A DNA stretch of 64,000 nucleotides from Massilia sp. PDC64 (GTDB taxonomy: Bacteria > Pseudomonadota > Gammaproteobacteria > Burkholderiales > Burkholderiaceae_D): assembly GCF_900101265.1 (NCBI RefSeq), contig NZ_FMZS01000011.1, positions 272,628-336,627 of the forward strand. Reading direction: 5' to 3'. Position numbers and translations under genes: made by a program. Within the stretch, counting starts at the first letter, position 1; the number at the start of each line of letters is the position of its first letter. This document shows, piece by piece, positions 32,450 to 40,772 of this stretch. The notes under the pieces are model-generated. The model was not told the origin of the DNA. It was given only the letters and a program-made list of their open reading frames with translations, and searched no databases.

Positions 32450-32465
32450 ATGATACCGCAATCAT
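32450..32465. promoter_or_regulatory. Operator site 3, ATGATACCGCAATCAT
   Basis: Third copy, 61 bp from site 2 and 59 bp before the regulator's ATG, consistent with autoregulation. The consensus of the three sites is ATGAYNNCGCAATCAT. Confidence 0.65.
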
Positions 32466-32523
32466 CTTCGAACGCAAGCGTTTTGTGATCGGATGTCGTA
32501 CAAGTGATGAAGAACACAACAAT

Positions 32524-33570
32524 ATGATGGACCCCGCAGACGACACGCTCCCCACGACGGCAGACCGGCCGAAAAGCATCACGCTGAAGGACGTCGCGCG
32601 GCTCGCGGGCCTCTCCCCGATCACGGTTTCGCGCGCCCTGCACAATCCCAAGCTCGTCAAGCCGGACACGATCGCGCGCGTCAAAGAAGCGGCGGCCGCG
32701 ATGGGCTATATCCCGAACATGCTGGCCGGCAGCCTGACGACAAAGCGCAGCCAGCTCATCGCCGCCATCGTCCCGCAGCTGTCGAACTCGATGTTCGCGG
32801 AGACCGTGCAGGGCCTGAACGACGAACTGTCGGCGCACGGCTACCAGTTGCTGCTGTCGGTGTCGAACTATTCGCACCAGAAGGAAGAGGACCTGCTGAC
32901 GGCGATCCTGTCGCGCCAGCCGGACGGCATCGTCCTCACGGGCATCCAGCACCATCCGAACGTGCGCAAGAAGCTGCTCGCGACCGGCGTGCCCGTCGTG
33001 GAAGCGTGGGACTTGACGCCCTCCCCCATCGACATCGCCATCGGCTTTTCGCAGGAACGGGTGGGCGAAAAGGTCGCGCAATACCTCTTAAATAAAGGCT
33101 ACAGGAAGTTCGCATCGATCTGCGCCCGCGACGAGCGCGCGAACCGGCGCCGCCTCGCGCTGGAGGCGGAACTGCGGCAGCACGGCGTGGTGCCCGTCGC
33201 CACGCACATGGCGACGCCGCCCACCGTGCTGAGTCTCGGCCGCGAAGGCCTGCGTGCGATCCTGGCGGAAGGCCACGCGCCCGACGTCGTCGTGTGCAGT
33301 TCGGACGTACTGGCCCAGGGCGCCCTCATCGAGGCGCAGGCGCAAGGCATCGCCGTGCCGGAGTCGCTCGGCATCATGGGCTTCGGCGACTTCGACTTCG
33401 CCGCCTACACGCATCCGCCCATCTCGTCCGTCCACGTGGACAAGCGCGCCATCGGTGTGCAGGCAGCCCGGGCCCTGATCGCGAAGATCGAGGGACGGCC
33501 GCTGGCGGGCAATGTCGTCGACGTGGGATTCCAGCTCGTCGAGCGGGCGACGACGCGCACGGTCGGCTGA
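32524..33570 (+). CDS. LacI family regulator of hexarate catabolism
   Basis: 348 residues from ATG 32524 (a second ATG follows at 32527; a GTG at 32485 is upstream but unsupported). The helix-turn-helix reads ITLKDVARLAGLSPITVSRAL. The effector domain contains IAAIVPQLSNSMFAETVQGL, ILSRQPDGIVLTGIQHHP and the C-terminal GIMGFGDFDFAAYTHPPISSVHVD, as in GntR/IdnR-like LacI proteins for sugar acids. It is divergent from garD and directly upstream of kdgD, and three operators precede it. The likely inducer is galactarate, glucarate or a keto-deoxy intermediate. Confidence 0.92.
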   Translation: MMDPADDTLPTTADRPKSITLKDVARLAGLSPITVSRALHNPKLVKPDTIARVKEAAAAMGYIPNMLAGSLTTKRSQLIAAIVPQLSNSMFAETVQGLNDELSAHGYQLLLSVSNYSHQKEEDLLTAILSRQPDGIVLTGIQHHPNVRKKLLATGVPVVEAWDLTPSPIDIAIGFSQERVGEKVAQYLLNKGYRKFASICARDERANRRRLALEAELRQHGVVPVATHMATPPTVLSLGREGLRAILAEGHAPDVVVCSSDVLAQGALIEAQAQGIAVPESLGIMGFGDFDFAAYTHPPISSVHVDKRAIGVQAARALIAKIEGRPLAGNVVDVGFQLVERATTRTVG

Positions 33571-33603
33571 TCCTTTCACACGACATCGCGGCAAATTGTT
33601 CTT

Positions 33604-33619
33604 GCGATGCCGCGATCTT
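33604..33619. promoter_or_regulatory. Weak operator-like site before kdgD
   Basis: GCGATGCCGCGATCTT matches 11 of 16 positions of operator site 3 (ATGATACCGCAATCAT) and lies 61 bp before the kdgD start. This is weak evidence that the same LacI protein controls kdgD. Confidence 0.25.
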
Positions 33620-33679
33620 AGTTGTACGATGTCTGACAACGTAGTCGAACTCAGCTTAACCCACCGCCCTGGAGCGCAA

Positions 33680-34591
33680 ATGAATCCGCAAGAACTCAAG
33701 CAAGTGATGTCGTCCGGCCTGCTGTCCTTCCCGATCACCGACTTCGATGCCGAAGGCAATTTCCGTAAGAGCACCTACATCGAGCGCCTGGAATGGCTCG
33801 CCCCGTACGGCGCCACCGCCCTGTTCGCGGCCGGCGGCACGGGCGAGTTCTTCTCGCTCACGCATGACGAGTACTCGCAGGTGATCAAGACCGCGGTCGA
33901 CACGTGCGCGGGCAAGGTGCCGATCCTCGCCGGCGCCGGCGGCCCGACCCGCGCCGCGATCGCCTTCGCGCAGGAAGCCGAGCGCCTCGGCGCGAAAGGC
34001 GTGCTGCTGCTGCCGCACTACCTGACGGAAGCGAGCCAGGACGGTCTCGTCGCGCACGTGGAAGAAGTCTGCAAATCCGTGAACATCGGCGTCGTGGTGT
34101 ACAACCGCGCGCAATGCCGCCTGACTGCGGAGTCGCTGGAAAAGCTGGCCGACCGCTGCCCCAACCTGATCGGCTTCAAGGACGGCATCGGCGACATCGA
34201 ACTGATGGTGTCGATCTGGCGCCGCCTGGGCGACCGTTTCAGCTACCTGGGCGGCCTGCCGACCGCGGAAGTCTATGCGGCGGCCTATAAAGCGCTGGGC
34301 GTGCCCGTGTACTCGTCGGCCGTCTTCAACTTCATGCCGCAACTGGCGATGGATTTCTATCATGCGATCGCCAGGGACGACCACGCGACGACGAACCGCC
34401 TGCTGGACGAATTCTTCCTGCCCTACCTGGCGATCCGCAACCGCAAGGCCGGCTACGCCGTGTCGATCGTGAAGGCGGGTGCCCGCCTCGTCGGCCACGA
34501 CGGCGGTCCGGTGCGCGCCCCGCTGACCGACCTGACGGAAGAAGAACACGCCATGCTGGACAAGCTGATCAAGGCACAGAACGTACGCTGA
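33680..34591 (+). CDS. kdgD: 5-dehydro-4-deoxyglucarate dehydratase
   Basis: 303 residues, DHDPS/NAL family barrel. Start ATG 33680 with GGAG 6 bases upstream. Schiff-base Lys167 (LIGFKDGIGD) and Tyr141 (VVYNRA), plus the GGTGEFFSLT loop near 52-61, match KdgD. It decarboxylates and dehydrates 5-dehydro-4-deoxyglucarate to 2,5-dioxopentanoate (2-oxoglutarate semialdehyde). It directly follows the GarD product in the pathway. The final dehydrogenase needed to reach 2-oxoglutarate is not adjacent but a good candidate is at 48565-50010. It converges on the GH2 gene with no gap. Confidence 0.94.
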   Translation: MNPQELKQVMSSGLLSFPITDFDAEGNFRKSTYIERLEWLAPYGATALFAAGGTGEFFSLTHDEYSQVIKTAVDTCAGKVPILAGAGGPTRAAIAFAQEAERLGAKGVLLLPHYLTEASQDGLVAHVEEVCKSVNIGVVVYNRAQCRLTAESLEKLADRCPNLIGFKDGIGDIELMVSIWRRLGDRFSYLGGLPTAEVYAAAYKALGVPVYSSAVFNFMPQLAMDFYHAIARDDHATTNRLLDEFFLPYLAIRNRKAGYAVSIVKAGARLVGHDGGPVRAPLTDLTEEEHAMLDKLIKAQNVR

Positions 34592-37198
34592 TCACCAGAA
34601 GGTCGCCGGCGTCCCCATGATGACGACGTCGGCGATGCGGCAAGTCCCACCAGCCAGCCGTAACCGGAGGCGTCGTCCCGTGACGGCACGTACCGGCACC
34701 TCGAGCGTGTCCGCCGTCGCGGGCGCTTCCGCCAGCGTCTGCCACACGCCGCCCGCGTCCTGCGCTTCCGCCGTCACGCCGCAGCGTCCGCCCGGCGCGA
34801 ATGTCACGGCCAGCCTGCGGTAATTCACGATGCGCTCCGGGTCGATGACGATCCACGGCGCCGCGTCGTCCGCGGCCGGCGCCCACCACGTGGCAGCGTC
34901 GCCGTCGTTCGCCAGCGACGGCGCATGGCCGGCCGCGCTCGAACTGGCCTGCGTCGGATTCTTCAGGCCGAACGCCTGTTCCGCCCCCACTTCCATCTTG
35001 CGCGTCACGTACGGCCGGTCGGCCGCCAGCGGCGTGCGGCCTGCCACGAAACGCGGACCGTCCGCCGTCTTCACCGTCAGCACGCCGTCGGCAAGGCCGG
35101 GCGACGTCGCGCGGATCCGCGTCGTGCCGCGCTGCCAGCTGCGCATGGCGATGGCCGCCTGGCCGTCGCGGATCGGGATGTCGCCGTCGGGCGTGAACGA
35201 GATCGTGCGTCCTGTCGGCAGTTCGCCCGGTCCCGCTTCCAGCGCCAGGCGCACGGGCGGGCTGTCGGACAGCGGGTTGCCGGCCGCGTCGACGACGGTC
35301 ACGACCAGTTGCACGTCGTCCGTGCCGTCCGCGTGGAGGATCACGGGACGGCTGGCCGTCACGCGCAGCGCGGCCGGCTTGCCCGGCTTCGGCCAGGCGG
35401 GCGGCGCGATGCCGCGGTAGGCATTGCGATACCAGTACCAGCTGCGCTTCGGCAGCCGCGCATAATCGACGAGGCCCATCGAGCCGAACTTGCCCGCGAT
35501 CGAGCCGTGGTCGAAACCGGCCCACACGGCCTCCCCTGCCCGCCACGGGAAGCGCCACGTGGCCGGTTCGCCCGCCTTCTCACCCGGCGTGCGTTCGATG
35601 TCGCCCCACCCCGGATCGTATTCGCCCGGCCGGTCCGAGATGGTCGAGCCGTATTCCGCGACGAAGTTGGGGATGCCGGGATTCGGGAACAGCACGGCGC
35701 CGTCGCCGTTGTAGCCGGCGATGTCACCGATGCGGTCGATGTCGCCCCGCTGCGCGCCATCCACGGCCGCGGGCCGGGTCGGATCGAGCTGGTGCGACAG
35801 CGCCACCTCGTCCGCCAGCAGCTTGCGCACGGCCGGCAGCGTCTCCTTGTCCGTGAAGAAGACCTCGTTGTCCATGCCCCATGCGACGACCGACGGGTGG
35901 TTGCGGTTGATGCGGATGAGTTCCGCCAGCTGCTGCTTCACGCTCTCCTCGAACGCGGCCTGGTGTTCCGGCTCGGGCGGATAGGCGGACCGGCTCCACG
36001 GGCTCTTCATGCCGGCCGTGCCCCAGAACGGCGCCTCCGGCAGGAACAGCATGCCGATGCGGTCCGTCGCCTCGGCGAAATGCGGATCGTGCGGGTAGTG
36101 CGAACCGCGGATGAAGTCGAAGCCGGCGTCCTTCATCAGCTGCACGTCGCGTTCGATGGCGGCATTCGTCACGGCGTCGCCCCATCCGGCCTGGTCCTGG
36201 TGCACGTTCGCGCCGCGGAAGTAACGGTGTTCGCCGTTGAGAAAAAAGCCCCGGTCGGCCGTCCACTCGATCGTGCGGAAGCCGAACGGCGTCTCGAAGC
36301 GGTCGCGCTGCCGCCCCGCCACGTCGAGGGTCGTGACGGCCCGGTACAGGGTCGGCGACTCGGGGCTCCACAGCTTGAGGCCCGACAGGCGCCGGGATTG
36401 CTGGGCGACGTCCAGCGTGCGGCCCGGCGGCACCTGGACGGCCGCATCGGGCAGCACGGCGACGGTGGCGCCGCGGGCATCGGCGATGCGCGTGCGCACC
36501 CTGACCTTGACCGGTTTGCGGCCGTCGTTGCGCACTTCCGTCGCCACGCGCACGGCGCCGCTGCGGCCCGACAGGCCGGGCGTCGTGACGGCCGTGCCGG
36601 TCCAGGGGACGTGCACGTCGTCCGTCGTCACGAGCCAGACGTCGCGGTAGATGCCGCCGCTGAAGATATGTTCGCCGGCGCGCGGGGCGAGCGTCGGGTC
36701 CCAGATGTTGTCGACGCGGACGGCGATCACGTTGCGTCCGGCGTGCAAGGCACTGGTCAGGTCGACGGGAAAGCCCGTATAGCCGCCGCGGTGGCGCGCC
36801 ACCTTGCGGCCGTTGACGTACACCTCGGCCGTCTGGAACGCCGCTTCGAATTCCAGCGTCCAGCGGCGCCCGGCGGGAACGGCCGGCAGCACGAGGTCCT
36901 TGCGGTACCAGCCGTAGCCGACGTACACCTCGGGCGCCTGGAAGTAAGGCGTGCTGAAGCTGTGGGGCAGGCCCACGGCCTGCCAGTCGGCGTCGTCGAA
37001 ATCGACCTTCTCGGCGCCGCCGATGTCGCCCAGGTGGAAGCGCCAGCCGGCGTTGAAATTCTGCCGCTGGCGCGCGGCCGGTTGCTCGGTGGCGGCCACG
37101 GGATGGGTGGTGCCGGTCAACATGGCAAGCGCCACGGCGGCGCGTGCGGCCAGGCGGATCAGGGCCGCCCGGGTAAGGGTCGCAGCTTGCGAACGCAT
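34592..37198 (-). CDS. GH2 family glycoside hydrolase (beta-galactosidase-like), exported
   Basis: 868 residues with a signal peptide ending near VAATE (residue 37). Domain order is a sugar-binding jelly roll (about 50-190), an Ig-like domain (about 195-300) and a TIM barrel (about 300-590). The acid/base Glu445 lies in WGMDNEVFF and the nucleophile Glu515 in FVAEYGSTI. Two more beta domains follow, the last (about 735-868) resembling a discoidin/F5-8C carbohydrate-binding module. GH2 enzymes include beta-galactosidase, beta-mannosidase and beta-glucuronidase; the precise activity is not clear. GGAG precedes the ATG. It follows the fucosidase gene by 104 bp on the same strand. Confidence 0.92.
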   Translation of the reverse strand: MRSQAATLTRAALIRLAARAAVALAMLTGTTHPVAATEQPAARQRQNFNAGWRFHLGDIGGAEKVDFDDADWQAVGLPHSFSTPYFQAPEVYVGYGWYRKDLVLPAVPAGRRWTLEFEAAFQTAEVYVNGRKVARHRGGYTGFPVDLTSALHAGRNVIAVRVDNIWDPTLAPRAGEHIFSGGIYRDVWLVTTDDVHVPWTGTAVTTPGLSGRSGAVRVATEVRNDGRKPVKVRVRTRIADARGATVAVLPDAAVQVPPGRTLDVAQQSRRLSGLKLWSPESPTLYRAVTTLDVAGRQRDRFETPFGFRTIEWTADRGFFLNGEHRYFRGANVHQDQAGWGDAVTNAAIERDVQLMKDAGFDFIRGSHYPHDPHFAEATDRIGMLFLPEAPFWGTAGMKSPWSRSAYPPEPEHQAAFEESVKQQLAELIRINRNHPSVVAWGMDNEVFFTDKETLPAVRKLLADEVALSHQLDPTRPAAVDGAQRGDIDRIGDIAGYNGDGAVLFPNPGIPNFVAEYGSTISDRPGEYDPGWGDIERTPGEKAGEPATWRFPWRAGEAVWAGFDHGSIAGKFGSMGLVDYARLPKRSWYWYRNAYRGIAPPAWPKPGKPAALRVTASRPVILHADGTDDVQLVVTVVDAAGNPLSDSPPVRLALEAGPGELPTGRTISFTPDGDIPIRDGQAAIAMRSWQRGTTRIRATSPGLADGVLTVKTADGPRFVAGRTPLAADRPYVTRKMEVGAEQAFGLKNPTQASSSAAGHAPSLANDGDAATWWAPAADDAAPWIVIDPERIVNYRRLAVTFAPGGRCGVTAEAQDAGGVWQTLAEAPATADTLEVPVRAVTGRRLRLRLAGGTCRIADVVIMGTPATFW

Positions 37199-37302
37199 CG
37201 TTGCTCCAGGTAGGGTGTCATCATCGTGCACGGAGGCGTCATTGTGACGACGTCCGGCCCGCGCGGGCAATGATGAAATCCACCGGAGCGGCAAACAATT
37301 TT

Positions 37303-38667
37303 TCAGCGCACGGGCGTGAGCGCGGCGGCCGGCGAATCCAGTTGCAGCGCCACCACGGTGTCCATGTCGTTGCGCGCCGCGGCCGGAACGGCGATCTCGA
37401 TGCCGCGCGCGGATTGCTCGACCTTGGCCGCGCCGCCGCCCAGCACGGACGCACGCACGACGCGCGCGGGAATCGCGGGCAGCACGAGCTTGTCGCCCGG
37501 CCAGTTCAGCACGTGGACATAGATCGTGTTGCCGCGGTGCGTGGACGCGCCCCAGCTCCCCGGCAGGAACGGCCCGCCGCGCGTGTCGTAGATGCTGTCG
37601 CCATGCTTGCCCAGCCACGCGCCGATCTCGCGCAGGCGCTGCGCCTGCGCCGGATCGATGCGGCCGTCGGGATCAGGACCCACGTTGAGCAGGAAGTTGC
37701 CGTCGCGGCCGGCCACGTTCGCCAGCAGCTGGATGTAGTGCTTCAGGGGCTTCGGCTGCATGTTCGGCTGGTAGCCCCAGGCACCCGCGATGGTCGTGCA
37801 CAGTTCCCATGGATGCTGGTTGTCGAAGTCGCCCAGCGCGCCGTCGCCTTCGCGCGAGTGGAAGTCTTCCGGCATATCGGCGCGGCCGTTGATGACGACA
37901 TTCGGCTGCAGCTTGCGCAGCATCGCATGCACCTTGTCGTGCTGCCAGTCGAAGCCGCCCGCGTAATGCTTGCCGGGCGCGCGCTTCGTCCACTGCGCGG
38001 CGGTCCAGTCCCCGCCGAAGCTCAGCCAGTCGGTCTCGCCGCCGTCGAACCACAGCACGTCGATCTTGCCGTAGTTGGACAGCAGCTTTTCCATCTGGCG
38101 GTGGTACTGGGCGCGCATCGCTTCGGCGCTGTCCCGGTACAGGTCGGGGAAGAAGTAGCCCGGATAGCGCCAGTCCAGCGGCGAGTAATACAGCCCCACA
38201 CCCATGCCGGCCTTGCGCGCGGCCTTCACGTAGTCCGCGACGAAATCGTGCCGCGCGGCCGTCCGCGTGCTCGAGAACGGATTGTCGCCGTCGTCGAACA
38301 TGGCAAAGCCGTCGTGGTGGCGCGACGTGAACACCATGTATTTCATGCCTGCGGACTTCGCCAGCTGTGCCCACGCGTCCGCGTCGAACTGGCGGGGCTT
38401 GAACTGGTCGGCCAGTTTCGCGTATTCCTTCACCGGCGTCTGTTCGACGAATTGCCCCCATTCTCCGCGGCCGGGGATGGCGTACAGCCCCCAGTGGATG
38501 AACATGCCGAAGCGGGCCTGGCGCCACCAGGCGATGCGAGCGGCGGCGTCGCCGTCGGTGGCCGGGGTCTGCGCGGACGCCGCGCCCGGCAGCGCGCATG
38601 CGGCGGCGGCCAGCAACAGGCTGGCCAGGACGCGGCGGCGTCCGTTGTGGGAAAAGCTCGTGCTCAC
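37303..38667 (-). CDS. GH29 alpha-L-fucosidase, exported
   Basis: 454 residues from GTG 38667, chosen because ACGGAGA lies just before it and because the signal peptide (RRRVLASLLLAAAACALPGAASA) then begins properly. The frame runs up to 38760 in AT-rich promoter DNA. GH29 features are WWRQARFGMFIHWGLYAIPG, TSRHHDGFAMFDD and the nucleophile Asp208 in VLWFDGGETDW. The C-terminal beta domain is short, ending at residue 454. It removes alpha-L-fucose from plant xyloglucan or glycans. With GH2 downstream it could trim side chains such as the fucosyl-galactose branch of xyloglucan, which would match the GH74 at 51506; this is inference. Confidence 0.92.
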   Translation of the reverse strand: MSTSFSHNGRRRVLASLLLAAAACALPGAASAQTPATDGDAAARIAWWRQARFGMFIHWGLYAIPGRGEWGQFVEQTPVKEYAKLADQFKPRQFDADAWAQLAKSAGMKYMVFTSRHHDGFAMFDDGDNPFSSTRTAARHDFVADYVKAARKAGMGVGLYYSPLDWRYPGYFFPDLYRDSAEAMRAQYHRQMEKLLSNYGKIDVLWFDGGETDWLSFGGDWTAAQWTKRAPGKHYAGGFDWQHDKVHAMLRKLQPNVVINGRADMPEDFHSREGDGALGDFDNQHPWELCTTIAGAWGYQPNMQPKPLKHYIQLLANVAGRDGNFLLNVGPDPDGRIDPAQAQRLREIGAWLGKHGDSIYDTRGGPFLPGSWGASTHRGNTIYVHVLNWPGDKLVLPAIPARVVRASVLGGGAAKVEQSARGIEIAVPAAARNDMDTVVALQLDSPAAALTPVR

Positions 38668-38701
38668 AGTGTCTCCGTAGGATGTTTTTTTGAATTGTCC
38701 G

Positions 38702-38724
38702 AATTGCGTCCCGTCCCCGCAATT
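38702..38724. promoter_or_regulatory. Inverted repeat AATTGCG-N9-CGCAATT
   Basis: A perfect 7-bp inverted repeat with a 9-bp spacer, 35 bp upstream of the GH29 start and in the divergent gap to the TonB receptor. The spacing of about 16 bp between arm centres suits a dimeric regulator. Binding protein unknown. Confidence 0.4.
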
Positions 38725-38828
38725 ACAAAATATGCCAGCGGCGCAATAAAAAGTGTGCAAACCGCACGCGGCCGAATGGTATCGTTAACAAATTAATTTC
38801 TGCAATACAATCTCGCGAATTCCGTTAA

Positions 38829-40760
38829 ATGTGTCCTGCCATGATGCCCAGTTCCACATTGTTCCCCGCCATGGCCGCCCTCCTCGCCGCACAGGCCGCC
38901 GCGGCCGCCGTCCCCGCGCCGAACGACGACATCGCGGAACTGAGCCTGGAGGAACTGGCCAACATCCAGGTCACGTCCGTGTCGAAACGGTCGGAATCGC
39001 TGTCCGACGCGGCCGCCTCCATCTTCGTCATCACGGGCAACGACATCCGCCGCGCGGGCGCCGGCTCGCTGCCGGAAGCGCTGCGGCTGGCGCCCAACCT
39101 GCAGGTGGCGCGCGTGGATGCCCGCAACTACGCCGTCACGGCGCGGGGGTTTTCCAGCCCGTTCGAAAACAAGCTGCTCGTGCTGATCGACGGCCGCACC
39201 GTGTATTCGCCCCTGTTCTCCGGCGTGTTCTGGGACGTGCAGGACGTGGTGCTGGACGACGTCGAACGCATCGAAGTGATCAGCGGTCCCGGCGCGACCT
39301 TGTGGGGCGCCAATGCCGTCAACGGCGTCATCAACATCATCACGAAATCGTCCGCCGCCACCCAGGGCGCGCTGCTGGCGGCGACCGTCGGCAAGGACGC
39401 GCGCGACGGCGCCGTGCGCTACGGCGGCCGGCTGGGTGCCGAAGGCCGCTACCGGGCCTATGCGAAACATGCGGAGAACGACGACACCCACACGGCGGCG
39501 GGCGCCACGTCGCAAACGGGCTGGCACCGCGACCAGGCCGGATTCCGCACCGACTGGGGCGACAACGCGCAGGGACTCACGGTCCAGGGCGACGTCTACG
39601 ATGCCCGTCTGCGCCAGGCCGGCACGCCGGACATCAAGGTGGCCGGCGCCAACCTGCTGGGACGCATGGCACGCACGTTCGCGGACGGCTCGTCGGCCAC
39701 CGTGCAGCTGTACTGGGACCACACGAAGCGCGACCAGCCGAACGCCTTCCACGAACGCCTCGACACGTTCGACCTGCAGGCGCAGCACGCCGTACGCGTG
39801 GGGGACAGCCACCACGTTGTCTGGGGCGGCGGTTACCGCCTGGGCCGCGACCGCGTCGGGAACGGCCCCGCGTTCGGCTTCCTGCCGGGCACGCTGAACC
39901 TGCACTGGGCGAACCTGTTCGCGCAGGACGAGATCGCGCTGAAGGGCGACCTGCGCCTGACGGCCGGCCTGAAACTCGAGGACAACAATTACACGGGCGT
40001 CGAAGTGCTGCCCACGTTGCGCCTCGCGTGGGCCCCGCGCCCGGCAAGCCTCGTGTGGACGTCGCTGTCGCGCGCCGTGCGGGCCCCGTCGCGCATCGAC
40101 CGCGATTTCTACAGCCCGATCGCGCCGCGCGTCGTGAACGGCGTGCCGCAGTATGCGGTGGCCGGCGGCTCCGGGTTCGAATCGGAGACGGCGAAGGTGT
40201 TCGAACTGGGCCACCGCGCCCAGCCCACGGCCACGCTGTCGTATTCGACGACCCTGTTCTTCAGCCGCTACGACCGGCTGCGCACGCTGGAGCCGAATCC
40301 GTCCGGGCCGGGATCCGTGTTCGAGAACCGGGCCGACGGCCTCACGCGCGGCATCGAGGCGTGGGCCACGTGGCAGGCGGCGGACGCGTGGCGCCTGTCC
40401 GCCGGCGGCGTCGTGCAACGTGTCGGCACCACCCTGCAGCCGGGCAGCCACGACCAGACGGGGACGACGGGCCTGTTCACGAGCGACCCGACGCATTACT
40501 GGCAGGTGCGTTCGTCGTACGACATCGGCGCCGGCCAGGAATTCGACGTCACGGTGCGCCACGTGGGCGCCCTGCCCCGGCCGGCCGTGCCCGCGTACAC
40601 GGCCGTCGACGCGCGCTGGGGCTGGCGCATCCGGCCCGGCGTCGAACTGTCCATCGTCGGGCAGAACCTGTTCGACCCGCGCCACGCGGAATTCGGCGCC
40701 CCGGCCACGCGCAGCGAGTACGAGCGGGCGCTCGCCGTGCGGGTCGTGTGGACGCGCTGA
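38829..40760 (+). CDS. TonB-dependent outer-membrane receptor (about 640 residues)
   Basis: 643 residues; the start could also be ATG 38841 or 38844, as none has a good ribosome-binding site. The signal peptide ends near AAAAAVPA. The plug domain follows (LANIQVTSVSKRSESLSDAAASIFVITGNDIRRAG; VLIDGRTVYSPLFSGVFWDVQ; ERIEVISGPGATLWGANAVNGVINIIT), then a 22-strand barrel ending VRVVWTR. The TonB-box-like segment is near IAELSLEEL. The size and plug are like those of the BtuB/metal-chelate group, not the large sugar receptors. It is divergent from GH29 and converges on the metal-type histidine kinase, so ligand class is uncertain. Confidence 0.88.
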   Translation: MCPAMMPSSTLFPAMAALLAAQAAAAAVPAPNDDIAELSLEELANIQVTSVSKRSESLSDAAASIFVITGNDIRRAGAGSLPEALRLAPNLQVARVDARNYAVTARGFSSPFENKLLVLIDGRTVYSPLFSGVFWDVQDVVLDDVERIEVISGPGATLWGANAVNGVINIITKSSAATQGALLAATVGKDARDGAVRYGGRLGAEGRYRAYAKHAENDDTHTAAGATSQTGWHRDQAGFRTDWGDNAQGLTVQGDVYDARLRQAGTPDIKVAGANLLGRMARTFADGSSATVQLYWDHTKRDQPNAFHERLDTFDLQAQHAVRVGDSHHVVWGGGYRLGRDRVGNGPAFGFLPGTLNLHWANLFAQDEIALKGDLRLTAGLKLEDNNYTGVEVLPTLRLAWAPRPASLVWTSLSRAVRAPSRIDRDFYSPIAPRVVNGVPQYAVAGGSGFESETAKVFELGHRAQPTATLSYSTTLFFSRYDRLRTLEPNPSGPGSVFENRADGLTRGIEAWATWQAADAWRLSAGGVVQRVGTTLQPGSHDQTGTTGLFTSDPTHYWQVRSSYDIGAGQEFDVTVRHVGALPRPAVPAYTAVDARWGWRIRPGVELSIVGQNLFDPRHAEFGAPATRSEYERALAVRVVWTR

Positions 40761-40772
40761 CGCCAGTCGGCG

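Noticed and set aside
16693..33570. The two LacI regulators as duplicated copies of one gene
   Set aside because: They share only the family helix-turn-helix and general fold; effector domains differ clearly and each belongs to a different locus.
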